Source: Stieleria sp. JC731
GTDB lineage: Bacteria > Planctomycetota > Planctomycetia > Pirellulales > Pirellulaceae
NCBI RefSeq assembly: GCF_020966635.1
Contig: NZ_JAJKFQ010000005.1
Coordinates: 186,001 to 250,000 of the forward strand
Length of the DNA: 64,000 bases
Direction: 5' to 3'
Numbering within the stretch: the stretch's first letter is position 1; the number at the start of each line of letters is the position of its first letter. Positions 1 through 9,344 of the stretch are shown in pieces. The translations under genes were made by a program, and so were the position numbers. The notes below the pieces were generated by a model that worked only from the letters and a program-made list of their open reading frames with translations, did not search any database and had not been told where the DNA came from.

Positions 1-1318
1 TTAGACCGCTATCGATGGGGCTTTTCGAACGACCTAGCTTGCATCTGCAATTCCGAAACATTGCAAAGATTGTGACGGCAACGACTAGTCCAACAACCGA
101 GGTTTCGACCAGCAATTCCAGCCAGAGGTTGTCCGCATGCGTGAACCATCGCCATGGACTGGACTGTTGCCATGGCAGGTAGGCAAATGCATAGGATCCT
201 AAGCCACTTCCGAAGGGAAAGAAATGCAGACTGGCCCGTAATGCGTCAGGCCAGTGTTGAAGGCGATAGTCGTCAGAAATCCGCGTTATCGTTTGTTGGA
301 CCAAGCCATTGTGTAGAAGACTTGGGTACCGGTAGACAATCAACGGGATGCTCACTGCGACCAAGATCAACAAGAATGTCGATGCAACGAGCAACCGTCG
401 TCGTCCTATTCGATCAGCCGTTGCAGCGATCGAAATCACCATGGCAGCGAGCATTGCGAGGATGCCGCCACGTGAACCGTTCGCTATCAGACCCACGATA
501 CAAACGACAAGCATCAAAGTTGCGGTGACCAACATCGGATCGAACGCTATTGTCGCGAGTCGCCGAGCGTGCGATGTCCGTTTCCTCGCAACCTGCCGTC
601 GCGTTTTCCAACGATACAGGATGATCGCCAACGATGTGCCGATCGCTAGGTTGATCGCGAACGCCGCGTTATTGCGATTGAGGAAGGTCCCGAATGGGGT
701 GCCTTCACCGCCTTCTTTGAAACTCCAAAGTGACCATTGGGGGATCGTTTGTCGTGAAATCCCGACGATCGAAACGACACAACCGTAGATTCCTGCGGCA
801 ACCAGCAGCCAGAGCATTTGAGCTCTTGTTTGAAACACCAACGGAACGACTGCCATCGCTGCGGCGGAGAGGACGACCAGCCAGATGTGGTGCTTGGAAT
901 CGAGCGGTGAAATTGAAATTGGCGACGACTGTTGTCCAATCGTGTCCGATAATGGTGCCGCCCAATCGTAATACGCTTGATAACTTGCCGGACTGATCAA
1001 GCCAAGCATAGTCTTGGGAACCGGAATGGTTTGCAGGGTGCAAAAGGCTGCAAAAAGACAGATCGACAAAGCCGGGAGATAGGCATCGAGCCGGAACGGT
1101 TCTAAACGTGTCTTATCTCGTCGGACCGCCGTGCTGGCAAAAGCGGCTGCAATTGCAACCAGCACAGCGAGCGACGCAACATACTGTGTCCAGTGCAGCA
1201 CACCGCCAAAGTCCAATGACATGACGATGGGCGTCACCGCTAGGATAAATGCTGCGAACCACCGCAGGCAGCTAGACACTGGTGCTTCGTTCCATATGAA
1301 AATACGGGTTCGGGTCAT
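1..1318 (-). CDS. O-antigen ligase/polymerase (Wzy_C family), 3' end cut by the window edge
   Basis: An open minus-strand frame runs from a stop at 1382-1384 off the left edge, giving about 439 residues from the ATG at 1316-1318. Family knowledge: these inner-membrane proteins join or polymerise lipid-linked O-antigen or exopolysaccharide units. Seen: repeated hydrophobic segments (for example WFAAFILAVTPIVMSLDFGG near the N-terminus), a PFGTFLNRNNAAF segment, an ANGSRGGILAM segment, and after a long polar loop the pair FGSGLGSYAFAY and FTHADNLWLELLVETSVVGL, which match the Wzy_C signature (histidine-x-asp-asn in the periplasmic loop, then E..VE..VVGL). It lies 3' of gmd in the same direction, consistent with a polysaccharide operon. 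The ATG chosen lies inside a dispersed repeat (1284-1404). GTG at 1277-1279 or ATG at 1217-1219 are alternatives, and no ribosome-binding site decides. Family call firm, start uncertain. Confidence 0.85.
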   Translation of the reverse strand, partial: MTRTRIFIWNEAPVSSCLRWFAAFILAVTPIVMSLDFGGVLHWTQYVASLAVLVAIAAAFASTAVRRDKTRLEPFRLDAYLPALSICLFAAFCTLQTIPVPKTMLGLISPASYQAYYDWAAPLSDTIGQQSSPISISPLDSKHHIWLVVLSAAAMAVVPLVFQTRAQMLWLLVAAGIYGCVVSIVGISRQTIPQWSLWSFKEGGEGTPFGTFLNRNNAAFAINLAIGTSLAIILYRWKTRRQVARKRTSHARRLATIAFDPMLVTATLMLVVCIVGLIANGSRGGILAMLAAMVISIAATADRIGRRRLLVASTFLLILVAVSIPLIVYRYPSLLHNGLVQQTITRISDDYRLQHWPDALRASLHFFPFGSGLGSYAFAYLPWQQSSPWRWFTHADNLWLELLVETSVVGLVVAVTIFAMFRNCRCKLGRSKSPIDSGL

Positions 1319-1404
1319 CAGGCGACGGGCGTTAACCCCGGTTATTGCACTGAAACCGTGGCTAACGCCATACTGCGAATCCTAGAATCGAGTTGGAACG
1401 AAGC
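1284..1404 (+). repeat. Dispersed palindromic repeat family A, copy 1 (MITE-like)
   Basis: About 121 bp bounded by inverted ends GCTTCGTTCCA (1284-1294) and TGGAACGAAGC (1394-1404). Inside is a long imperfect hairpin whose arms read roughly GGGCGTTAACCCCGGTT and AACCGTGGCTAACGCC around a short loop. Copies 2 and 3 are at 5632-5755 (inverted) and 32275-32399. This copy ends two bases before the gmd stop codon and covers the ATG proposed for the O-antigen ligase. No protein is encoded in it, so any mobility would depend on a transposase elsewhere. Confidence 0.9.
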
Positions 1405-1405
1405 A

Positions 1406-2383
1406 CTAGTCCGTTCGCTCCAAGTCCGCTTGCACCATCAATTCGGCAAGCTTCGGAAGGGTCGTTTTCGCCTTCCATCCCAGCTCGCGTTCCGCTTTGC
1501 TGGCGTCGCCAACAAGTCGTGTCCCTTCCGAAGGCCGCATGTAACGCGGGTCTTGCGTCACATGGTCTTCCCAATTGAGGCCAACCGCGTTGAACGATGC
1601 CGCTAAGAAATCTTTAACGCTGTTGTCGGTTCCGGTAGCGATAACGAAATCGTCCGCGGTGTCATGCTGGAGCATCCGCCACATCGCTTCGACGTATTCG
1701 GCTGCGTAACCCCAGTCGCGTCGACCGTCGAGAGAACCGAGTGACACGGTTTCTTGCTGCTTGCGTGAAATCGCTGCCGCAGCACGTGTGATCTTTCGTG
1801 TAACAAACGACTCACCACGCAGTGGCGATTCATGGTTGTAGCAGATCGCGTTGCACGCAAACAAACCGAACGACTCACGATACAGCGTGACCATCTGCGT
1901 CGCGAATGCTTTCGCAATGCCGTACGGGGTGACCGGACGCATCGGTGTCAGTTCATTCTGTGGGGCTTCGTCAGGTCGACCAAAGATTTCGCTACTACTG
2001 ATGTGCAGGAACTTTGGCTTGCGTTCGAGATCGCGAATGATCTCCAACAGTCGCAAGGTTCCCATCGCGGTGAATTCGCAGGTCGTTTCGGGGATCTCGA
2101 AACTCGCACCGACGTGGCTTTGGCCAGCTAAGTGGTAGACCTCATCGGGAACACACTTGAGCATGATTCGCCGAATGGTCGTCGTGTCAGCCAAGTCGGC
2201 GTAGTGCAAAAACAGCTGTTTGTTGTAAATGTCGTCGCGATGAAAGAGGTGATCCAGGCGGGCTCGCGCGGTCGTACTGCTGCGACGGACGATGCCGTGT
2301 ACGGAATAGCCTTTGGAAATCAGTAATTCCGTCAAATACGATCCGTCTTGTCCAGTGATCCCGGTAAGCAGTGCTGTTTTCAT
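1406..2383 (-). CDS. gmd: GDP-mannose 4,6-dehydratase
   Basis: 325 residues. Converts GDP-D-mannose to GDP-4-keto-6-deoxy-D-mannose, the entry to GDP-fucose, rhamnose and perosamine sugars, using bound NADP in the cytoplasm. Seen: N-terminal Rossmann motif TGITGQDGSYL, then the HGIVRRSS segment that in this family contacts NADP; LAGQSHVGASF; SSSEIFG; the catalytic PYGIAKAFA (YxxxK, Tyr near 154); and the substrate-loop segment NHESPLRGESFVTRKITRA. Length is slightly shorter than the usual 340-370. The start overlaps the stop of the upstream glycosyltransferase gene by 4 bp (2380-2383), so the two are probably translationally coupled. No GDP-fucose synthase gene (fcl) is in view. Confidence 0.93.
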   Translation of the reverse strand: MKTALLTGITGQDGSYLTELLISKGYSVHGIVRRSSTTARARLDHLFHRDDIYNKQLFLHYADLADTTTIRRIMLKCVPDEVYHLAGQSHVGASFEIPETTCEFTAMGTLRLLEIIRDLERKPKFLHISSSEIFGRPDEAPQNELTPMRPVTPYGIAKAFATQMVTLYRESFGLFACNAICYNHESPLRGESFVTRKITRAAAAISRKQQETVSLGSLDGRRDWGYAAEYVEAMWRMLQHDTADDFVIATGTDNSVKDFLAASFNAVGLNWEDHVTQDPRYMRPSEGTRLVGDASKAERELGWKAKTTLPKLAELMVQADLERTD

Positions 2384-3810
2384 TTCGTCGTGGGGAGCGT
2401 ATTGGTGGTGGGGATCGCGGCGGTCGTTTTAAACTTCGATCCCAATGGGGCCGGAACTGTAGTGCTTGGGGAATGGACTTCGTCGCTCGTCTTGTCGATC
2501 AGGATGTTTCCGAGCAGTTGAGCAAAGCGTTCAATGATCACGGGCCGATCGAATTCTGTCCGAGCGATCTTGCGAAGTCGACTTTGTTGTTCAAGCGAAA
2601 TCGAAATTTGTTCAACGCTGCCATTGGCTTGGGCTTCCGCCATCGCGACGGCTTGTGCGAGCAACTTCGGCGATCCTGGTTGGACGCACCAGCCCAAATC
2701 TCGTTCGATCACCGTTTGGCACAGGTCGGTTTCGCTGTCGGCCACTGCGATAATAGGTCGGCCGACGGACATGATCCCGTAAAGTTTGCTTGGGCAAAGG
2801 CAGCCCGCAACTTTTTCATGCATCGAAACAATGTGCACATCCGCCGCAGAAAGACTTTCGCGCAACTTTTCGCGGGGCTGATAGGCGGCAAACCGAATCC
2901 GATACCCACCCGGATCCACCTGTTTGGCACGTTCCAGCAGGCGGTCACGCGAGGCGCCATTTCCAACCAACAATAGTTTTGCGTGGGAGGGCCATGACGG
3001 GTCCTGTGTCGCCTCGATCAGAACATCCAGTCGTTGTGTCAGTCCCATATTCCCGGAGTGCATCACAATAAAGTCATCGGCCAGATTGTGCCGTCGACGA
3101 AATGGGTTGTTAATATGCTCGACCGGTTGCAGGCTGGTGCAATCCGCCCAGTTGGAAAGCAGTTCAATTTTCTCGGTCGGAACGTTCCAAGTCGGACCAA
3201 TCAGGCGCCGACGCATACATCGTCCGAGCACGATGATTTTTGACGCTTGGACGTACGACTGCCTTAATCGATTGCGAATCAGTTCTGCCGAGTACGGTAA
3301 TCGCAACTTTCCAATCGCGACCGCCACATCGGGATAGATGTCCTGAAGGTAGACACAATGTTGTGCGCCGATCCGTTGTGCATGGCGAGCACCGGCGAGT
3401 GGCAACATGAACGGGTCGGTTTCGCTGATGACGATGTCCGCAGCCAAACGACTTTGTTTCAGGTATCGATCGACCGCACGATAGAATGAAATCATGCTGG
3501 CGATACGTGAAAACGGGTTCTTCTTATTCGCTTGGCGATGATTCAACCGGTGTAAAGTGACACCCGAACGGACCTCCACGCCAGAACGCATGAATCGGCT
3601 GTTTGGCTCCGGGAAGTTCGGTTGACCACAAACAACGTGCACGTCGTATTGGCTGGCGAGTCCTTTGCAAAGGTCTGTCAACAGTTGGCCGGTGGCTTCG
3701 ATATCCGGCCAGTATGACCTGTTGAGAAAGACGATGCGGCGGCGATGCTGAGTAGGTTTTTCCACGACGGTCTTGCTATCGAAGCAATACCATGGTTGAT
3801 GCAGTGACAA
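2380..3810 (-). CDS. Glycosyltransferase family 4 (WcaI-like)
   Basis: 476 residues; a GT-B-fold glycosyltransferase probably acting at the cytoplasmic face on surface polysaccharide. Seen: after about 24 leader residues, the start RRRIVFLNRSYWPDIEATGQ, typical of WcaI-type enzymes; a central ILSNWADCTSLQPV segment; the HSGNMGLTQRLDVLIEA motif that opens the GT4 C-terminal lobe; LLVGNGASRDRLL; and the EKVAGCLCPSKLYGIMSVGRPIIAV donor-binding region. Residues after about 430 (DKTSDEVHSPSTTVPAPL...) are low-complexity and unlike the family. The gene overlaps gmd by 4 bp, consistent with one operon. Donor and acceptor sugars cannot be told from sequence. Confidence 0.88.
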   Translation of the reverse strand: MSLHQPWYCFDSKTVVEKPTQHRRRIVFLNRSYWPDIEATGQLLTDLCKGLASQYDVHVVCGQPNFPEPNSRFMRSGVEVRSGVTLHRLNHRQANKKNPFSRIASMISFYRAVDRYLKQSRLAADIVISETDPFMLPLAGARHAQRIGAQHCVYLQDIYPDVAVAIGKLRLPYSAELIRNRLRQSYVQASKIIVLGRCMRRRLIGPTWNVPTEKIELLSNWADCTSLQPVEHINNPFRRRHNLADDFIVMHSGNMGLTQRLDVLIEATQDPSWPSHAKLLLVGNGASRDRLLERAKQVDPGGYRIRFAAYQPREKLRESLSAADVHIVSMHEKVAGCLCPSKLYGIMSVGRPIIAVADSETDLCQTVIERDLGWCVQPGSPKLLAQAVAMAEAQANGSVEQISISLEQQSRLRKIARTEFDRPVIIERFAQLLGNILIDKTSDEVHSPSTTVPAPLGSKFKTTAAIPTTNTLPTTK

Positions 3811-3886
3811 AGACTGCGGCGCACCAAGTCAGCTAATTATTCGGTTCGCTTCTGTTGAAGCAAAACACGAAGCAGCTGGCCTAGCG

Positions 3887-4879
3887 TTAAGGAAGCGGGA
3901 TTTGTTGCGACCAGGGACGGTTTTCTAAGTACCACTGGACCGATGCATCTAGGCCTTCTTCCAAGCTAACTTTTGGAGTCCAACCCAGCAGGTCGCCTGC
4001 TTTCGTGATGTCGGCACTGGTGGTCATCATGTCGGCTTGATGGAATGGCTTGTAGTTCACTTTGGCCTTCTTGCCCAAGCGGTCTTCAAGCATTGCGATG
4101 ATTTGGTTGATCGAAACCGGGGTGCCGCCGCCACCGAGGTTGATGATTTCGTACCCCACGGGCTTCGATGCGAGGATCGTTCCACGTGCGATATCATCAA
4201 CAAATGTGAAATCGCGTGATTGTTCACCGTCACCGAAAAGTTCGATCTCTTTTCCTTCGTCGATCCAGCGAATGAATCGGAACACCGACATGTCTGGGCG
4301 TCCCGCCGGTCCGTACACAGTGAAGTAGCGGCAGACCGAGACATCGATTTTGTATAAGTGGTGATAGCTGAATGACATCACCTCAGCAGCTTTCTTGCTA
4401 GCCGCGTAAGGTGAAATGGGCGTGTTGACGGGCAATGATTCCTTAAACGGCATGGGCTGCCCGGCGTACAACGATGATGTTGAAGCCAGAACCAATTTGG
4501 GAACACCGGTACGGTGCATCTGATCAATCAGATTCAAGTTCCCGAATGAATTCGTTTTCAGGTAGATGTGCGGGTTTTCCATGCTGTATCGCACGCCCGC
4601 ACGCGCTGCCAAGTTAAACACCGCATCGAATTGGTGTTGGGCAAAAACGTCCGCAACTTGCGAAGTGTTCTCGATATCAATCTGGTGAAACGTAAAGCCA
4701 TCGGATTCGAGCGTTTCAAGGCGATGTCGTTTTAAACCCGGGTCATAGTAGTCATTCAGATTATCGATCCCGACAACTTGGTTGCCGGCGTCGAGCAGAA
4801 GACGGCAAACGCGCGAGGCAATGAAACCGGCGCTGCCGGTGACCAGGTACGTCGAACCTTGATTTGACTTGTCGCTCAT
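3887..4879 (-). CDS. NAD-dependent epimerase, UDP-glucuronate 4-epimerase-like
   Basis: 330 residues; an extended short-chain dehydrogenase acting on a nucleotide sugar. Seen: YLVTGSAGFIASRVC (Rossmann motif, with the second glycine of the usual GFIG replaced by Ala), the adenine-binding IDNLNDYYDPGLKRHRL typical of UDP-glucuronate 4-epimerases, NLAARAGVRYSMENPHIYL, catalytic Ser in LASTSSLYAG, and SPYAASKKAAE (YxxxK near residue 157). The C-terminal part carries RDFTFVDDIA and INLGGGGTP. It would supply UDP-galacturonate to the same polysaccharide pathway. The gap to the downstream GT4 gene is 76 bp, so co-transcription is likely. Other UDP-hexose 4-epimerase specificities remain possible. 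Confidence 0.9.
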   Translation of the reverse strand: MSDKSNQGSTYLVTGSAGFIASRVCRLLLDAGNQVVGIDNLNDYYDPGLKRHRLETLESDGFTFHQIDIENTSQVADVFAQHQFDAVFNLAARAGVRYSMENPHIYLKTNSFGNLNLIDQMHRTGVPKLVLASTSSLYAGQPMPFKESLPVNTPISPYAASKKAAEVMSFSYHHLYKIDVSVCRYFTVYGPAGRPDMSVFRFIRWIDEGKEIELFGDGEQSRDFTFVDDIARGTILASKPVGYEIINLGGGGTPVSINQIIAMLEDRLGKKAKVNYKPFHQADMMTTSADITKAGDLLGWTPKVSLEEGLDASVQWYLENRPWSQQIPLP

Positions 4880-5994
4880 CTTGAAGTTGGTTTCTGTGGG
4901 GCGTTTTCGATTCGGCGATTTGGGCGGCGGGGCACGCGTCTGATTGGGCGTCCACTCGCGAAGTACCGGTGCGTGGATTCTAACGATGTAGGGCTATCGG
5001 TGTAGAGCCATCAGGGTAAGGTCGATTCGGCGTGCTTTACCCGGCAAGCAATGTTGCTTCCTGTGCGTTACTTCCTACGCCCGCCTCGTTTAACGCAGGC
5101 CTCGTTAACCTACTAATTTTCTATTGTCGCCCTTCGCTCCGTGAAGGTAGCGTTCTTTTCCCGTCGTCGGTGGCGCGGACTTCGTCCACTTGGGTGACAC
5201 ATGGGCGTTGCATGCCGTCACCGGTGGAGCCTGCCAGAATCGATCAATTGAATTAGGAAACTTTTTTTCATAGCCATTGGGGATGCCAGGTGTGGGGCCG
5301 AAGTGCGGCTGGCACGTTGTGTCGTGGATATCGCCAAAGCACGCAGTCAACGGCCAAGTTGATCACTCGGATGTTCGATCAAAGCGGATAAAAGGTAGCG
5401 GTTGTAGCGAAGTTGCGCACTGAAACTTTGCCTACACTATCAGGCTCGAAGTTCGCCTTCGTGGCTCGACATCGCGTGCTGAAAATCAAGTCAAATTGGG
5501 GAAACGGACATCGCAGCGAAGGCGTTCGGTGGAGCCGCTATGTGCATGCGATGTGCTAGATATTGACGGAAGCTGAGACTGTGCTGTCGATCCAGTGGAG
5601 CTGAAACGTAGTCGGTCGGACGCAGACTAATGCCTCGTTCCAAATCGATTTTGGATTAGCCGTATGGCGTTAGCCACGGTTTGAGTGCAATAACCGAGGC
5701 CAACACCCCTCGGCTGATGACCCGAACCCGCCCGTAATTTCATATGGAACGAAGCTCTAGACGTACGGCGAATAAATCGAGCTATGTTAAAAGATCTTGC
5801 CAGCGCGTTTGAAGGGACGGATTCAGATGAGGTGATTTGGGGAATTGGTCTCTGCATCGTATCTGAGCCGGAATTTGTCCGCGCCGGACACTTGCTTCTG
5901 TCAGTTGTCCCCGGAAGATTGGCCAAAGGCTACAGTATTGGGGAGGCTGCCCCCCAATGATTTATCGAAACCCTTCGCGACTGGATGTTGCCCC
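4880..5994. other. Long non-coding stretch between polysaccharide block and LON-domain gene
   Basis: About 1.1 kb. It should hold the promoter of the minus-strand polysaccharide genes and of the plus-strand LON gene. Apart from family A repeat copy 2 (5632-5755) I found no coding frame with family-like sequence and no recognisable tRNA, tmRNA, SRP or RNase P signature. Confidence 0.5.
5632..5755 (-). repeat. Dispersed palindromic repeat family A, copy 2 (inverted relative to copies 1 and 3)
   Basis: About 124 bp bounded by GCCTCGTTCCA (5632-5642) and TGGAACGAAGC (5745-5755). Reverse-complemented, it aligns throughout with 1284-1404 and 32275-32399, including the internal GTTAGCCACGGTTT / AATAACCGAGGC hairpin. 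The flanks differ from those of the other copies except for a CTAG-like tetramer next to the ends. Confidence 0.88.
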
Positions 5995-6735
5995 ATGAGC
6001 GACCTGGAAGACCTAACTCGACTGCCAGACGATTTTGACGGGGATGTGCGTCTATTCCCTTTACCGTCTCTCGTGTTGTTTCCCCACGCGGTCCAGCCTC
6101 TGCACATTTTTGAACCCCGCTACTGCGAAATGCTTTCCGAGGCTTTGGCGACGGATGGGCTGATTGCAATGGCGACACTTATCGATGGCGTTCCGGATTC
6201 AGTGGGGCAGCCGCCGATCGCATCGACCGTTTGCATTGGACGAATCGTTTCGCATGTGCCGTGCGAAGACGAGCGACACAACATTCTGCTCGTCGGGATC
6301 AAGCGTGCGGAAATTGCAGCCGAAGTAGACGCGAAGCGTTGTTTTCGTATCGCAAGATCAAATGTGCTCGACGACCTTTATCCTCCGACAGGCAAGCAAG
6401 GTCGATCCCAACTGCGGTCAGATTTGCTGGACGCGTTCGGTCAAGTTATCCCGGCCACCAAATCAGCAAAACGCGAGATAAGTGAGTTGCTGACTGGTTC
6501 GATGGGGTTGGGACCGATCACCGATATCATCTCACACACGTTGCCGCTTTCTGTCGCAATGAAGTTGGAGCTGTTGGGCGAGTACAATGTCGACCGTCGC
6601 GCTGAAAAGTTGATGGGTTTCTTGAAATCCGGTGCCGTGGAATTGCCTCCGCAGGTCGAATCTTCTGAAGAGACCAAGTCCGATTCCGAGGAGACTCGCG
6701 CGATCAAGTTCCCTCCACCTTTCAGCGTCAACTAG
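5995..6735 (+). CDS. Stand-alone LON-substrate-binding-domain protein
   Basis: 246 residues from ATG 5995. The frame is open further upstream (ATG 5845), but those 50 residues show no family character, while the sequence after 5995 opens MSDLEDLTRLPDDFDGDVRL into VRLFPLPSLVLFPHAVQPLHIFEPRY, the classical start of the Lon N-terminal domain. Further motifs: AMATLIDG, CIGRIVSHVPCEDERHNILLVGIKRAEI. There is no AAA+ or protease domain. Family knowledge: solo LON-domain proteins of about 200-250 residues are common and of unknown function, possibly substrate adaptors. It faces the sulfatase gene tail to tail, with a hairpin terminator between them. Confidence 0.85.
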   Translation: MSDLEDLTRLPDDFDGDVRLFPLPSLVLFPHAVQPLHIFEPRYCEMLSEALATDGLIAMATLIDGVPDSVGQPPIASTVCIGRIVSHVPCEDERHNILLVGIKRAEIAAEVDAKRCFRIARSNVLDDLYPPTGKQGRSQLRSDLLDAFGQVIPATKSAKREISELLTGSMGLGPITDIISHTLPLSVAMKLELLGEYNVDRRAEKLMGFLKSGAVELPPQVESSEETKSDSEETRAIKFPPPFSVN

Positions 6736-6761
6736 CCAGCGAATTTGCCTGTGTGGGTTCG

Positions 6762-6791
6762 CGGCCTTGTGCCCGTCTGTTCACAAGGCCG
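6762..6791. terminator. Probable bidirectional terminator between LON-domain and sulfatase genes
   Basis: Perfect 10 bp stem CGGCCTTGTG (6762-6771) / CACAAGGCCG (6782-6791) with a 10 base loop, followed on the plus strand by the T-rich GTGTTCTTTTC. It sits in the 84 bp between two convergent genes. The T-tract is interrupted, so efficiency is uncertain. Confidence 0.65.
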
Positions 6792-6819
6792 GTGTTCTTT
6801 TCACCAATAAGCTCGGCTT

Positions 6820-8421
6820 TTAACGGGATGAAACTGCGTCCGACCAATTCGGGCGACTGTGCCCGGCGTCCTTGATCGATTCAAGTTTCTCGAGAAGCTC
6901 CTTCAGTTTTTCGGGATGCGACTCTGCCAAGTTGTCCTTTTCCGATGGGTCATTCGCCAAGTTGTATAGCTCGTATTTGCCGGGACCCTTTTCGTATGTC
7001 AGGTGCTTCTTGGCTTGAGCAGTCGCGTAGGACAGGACCTTCCAGTCGCCCACGCGAAGTGCCAAAGTTGGGCCCTTGTTAGGCTGTTGTAAAAGGTGGT
7101 CGCGGCCTTCGGCGTTTGGTTTGCCTAGCAATGCGTCGATCACGTTGAAGCTGTCGGGGCAAGCGTTTGCTGGCAACGGTTGGTCAACAAGTGCGGCAAG
7201 GCTGGCCGGCAGGTCGACCGTGCACACGATCTTGTCCGATTCGCCGGGTTTGATTGTGCCCGGCCAGTAGGTGATCAGCGGAGTTCTGGTTCCGCCCTCA
7301 TAGATGCTGTACTTGCCACCACGATAGATCCCGGACGGTTGGTGTTCGTGTAGCTGTTCGATCGCGCCGTCTTGGTATCCGTCGTCAAGCACGGGACCAT
7401 TGTCACTGCAAAAGACGATCATCGTGTTCTGATCGATGCCAAGTTTTTCGAGTGTTTTGGTCAGTTCCCCGACGCACCAATCGAGCTGGACAATCGAGTC
7501 GCCTCGGAAACCAAGCTTGGTCTTGCCTTGGAACCTTTCGTGCGGCATTCGAGGGACGTGCAGGTCATGCGATGCAAAGAATAGGAAGAACGGTTCCGCT
7601 TGGTGCTTTTCAATAAAGGCGACCGACTTTTCGACCCAAGCATCCGCCAAGTCTTCGTCTCTCCATCGGGCCTGGTGACCTCCTGTGTAGAAACCGATGC
7701 GGCCGATGCCGTTGTGGACAGTTTGGTTGTGCCCGTGGCTCCAATCCATTTTCAGCGTTTTTCGGACTTCGGGATCACTGCCGAGCGGGTGGTCGTCGCT
7801 GGGACTTTTATTGCCAACCCAAAGTGGGTCGGCCGGATCCAGGTTTACGACATGGTGATTTTCCACATAGACGCTGGGGACACGGTCGTTTGTCGTTGGC
7901 AGCAGGTAGCAGTAGTCAAAGCCGATTTCCAAGGGGCCCGGTTTTAGTGCTCCGTTCCAATCGGGCGCGTCACCTTCACCGAGCCCGAGGTGCCATTTTC
8001 CGACGACACCCGTTTTGTAGCCGGCGTTCTTTAGCAGCGAGGCGACCGTGTCGGTGCCGGGTTGGATCAGGCTAGTCGCATTCGGTGGCGCGATCCCAGC
8101 GCCAGGCTGACGGAAAGCGTACTTGCCAGTCAGGAAGGAAAATCGAGTCGGGGTGCAGGTCGACGCATTGCAATACCCTTGAGTGAATCGCATTCCTCCA
8201 TTGGCGAGTTTGTCGATATTGGGTGTTTCCAGTTCTGTCGCGCCGTAGCAGCTGACGTCGCCATATCCCAGGTCGTCCGCCATGATCACGATGATATTCG
8301 GGTCTCGCTCTTGGGCGTGCAGTATCCGAGCGTCGTTAAAGCAGGTCAGGACGGCTAGGATTGCCAGTGCGGGCAGACTGGCTGACCGATGAAAGCCCGA
8401 TGGAAGAAAACGCAGCGACAT
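6820..8421 (-). CDS. Secreted sulfatase (formylglycine-dependent, arylsulfatase family)
   Basis: 533 residues from ATG 8421. ATG 8433 and ATG 8556 are also in frame, but the first 41 residues from 8556 are not signal-like, whereas from 8421 a hydrophobic leader (ASLPALAILAVLTCF, then HAQ) precedes the catalytic domain; AGG lies 4-6 bases before 8421. Hydrolyses sulfate esters, probably of algal polysaccharide, in the periplasm or outside. Seen: metal-binding IMADDLGYGDVSCYG, the CTPTRFSFLTGKY motif in which Cys89 would be converted to formylglycine (C-x-P-x-R), GKWHLG, FFASHDLHVPRMPH, and the second metal site IVFCSDNGPVLDDG. Needs a formylglycine-generating enzyme encoded elsewhere. Substrate cannot be assigned. 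Confidence 0.92.
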   Translation of the reverse strand: MSLRFLPSGFHRSASLPALAILAVLTCFNDARILHAQERDPNIIVIMADDLGYGDVSCYGATELETPNIDKLANGGMRFTQGYCNASTCTPTRFSFLTGKYAFRQPGAGIAPPNATSLIQPGTDTVASLLKNAGYKTGVVGKWHLGLGEGDAPDWNGALKPGPLEIGFDYCYLLPTTNDRVPSVYVENHHVVNLDPADPLWVGNKSPSDDHPLGSDPEVRKTLKMDWSHGHNQTVHNGIGRIGFYTGGHQARWRDEDLADAWVEKSVAFIEKHQAEPFFLFFASHDLHVPRMPHERFQGKTKLGFRGDSIVQLDWCVGELTKTLEKLGIDQNTMIVFCSDNGPVLDDGYQDGAIEQLHEHQPSGIYRGGKYSIYEGGTRTPLITYWPGTIKPGESDKIVCTVDLPASLAALVDQPLPANACPDSFNVIDALLGKPNAEGRDHLLQQPNKGPTLALRVGDWKVLSYATAQAKKHLTYEKGPGKYELYNLANDPSEKDNLAESHPEKLKELLEKLESIKDAGHSRPNWSDAVSSR

Positions 8422-8433
8422 GGAACCTATCAT

Positions 8434-9344
8434 TGGGGCTGGTTGAGAAGACGGAACGCGGATGGTGCCTCTGGGGCGGAGTGGAGCACCAGTTATACCA
8501 GGGCCGTGATCACAGTTCTCAATTTCGCTAGCGAATATTGCGGAGCCACCGATCAACTAGCTGTGCTGCTCCGTCTGGATGCGCTGGTCTTTTAAGGGGG
8601 CGGTTGTCCGCTGTGACTGGGGGTGCCGCGGATGCGCGGAGATGGCACAGAGGGCGAAAGTTGCCGATAAATTCCCGAAAATTTGTCGTCGCGGGCATGC
8701 CGCCGGCGAGTGGGAATGGCCTAGAAGGCTTGGGATTGCCGTTAAGTTCTTTATCAGAAGTGGTTTAAGACGCCGGATCTGCGTACAGCACAATTCGGGC
8801 CAGTTTTTTTCGTTGGGGTTTTCCAAGGCACCGGAGTTTGATATTCTCCCTATTGAGCCGAGGTTCCAGCCGTACCGATTTGCCGCGACGATCCCGAGAA
8901 TCTTCATCGCCCATGATAACCGGGCAACACTTGCAGGTGTGAAGATCGCTCGGACATGACCGGCGAAGAGGACATGTATTTGGTCACGTTAGTTTTGACG
9001 ATTACGTCTTTCACATCCTTGTGTGCACATTCCCGCGACGGATTCAATGGTCGCGTTGTGAATGCTGCTGCCGTTGCAAGTCGCCGAGCTATGCTGCGCG
9101 CGCTGTCTGGCACCTCGCTGATCAAATCAATCGACAAGATTGCTTTCCGCACATGGAGTCTCTTGAAACAAGGTAGGTCATGTCAATTGGAAAGTTGTCG
9201 AGTCTTTGCCTCCGTTGCATCCGCCCGAATCCACGATTGGGTTGAATCTGATCTGTCGGCGAGTCGTTGCCGTCGTTCAGCAGTCCTTTCCTAATAGCCG
9301 TCCGAGATCACGCATCTCAAGTCCAGCAGGAGCTTTCTCTACCG
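8434..9344. other. Non-coding region upstream of rpoB
   Basis: About 0.9 kb between the divergent sulfatase and rpoB genes. Short open frames occur on both strands but none resembles a known family, and the ribosomal protein genes that precede rpoB in most bacteria (rplK, rplA, rplJ, rplL) are absent. It should contain the rpoBC promoter and leader; I cannot name a -35/-10 pair with confidence. Confidence 0.5.

Noticed and set aside
8557-8907. 116-codon minus-strand frame upstream of rpoB
   Set aside because: No family pattern, and the opposite strand has an equally long open frame (8579-8959); neither shows coding-like residue use.
9267-9344. Longer rpoB N-terminus
   Set aside because: 26 extra residues do not resemble RpoB; the standard start aligns with ATG 9345.
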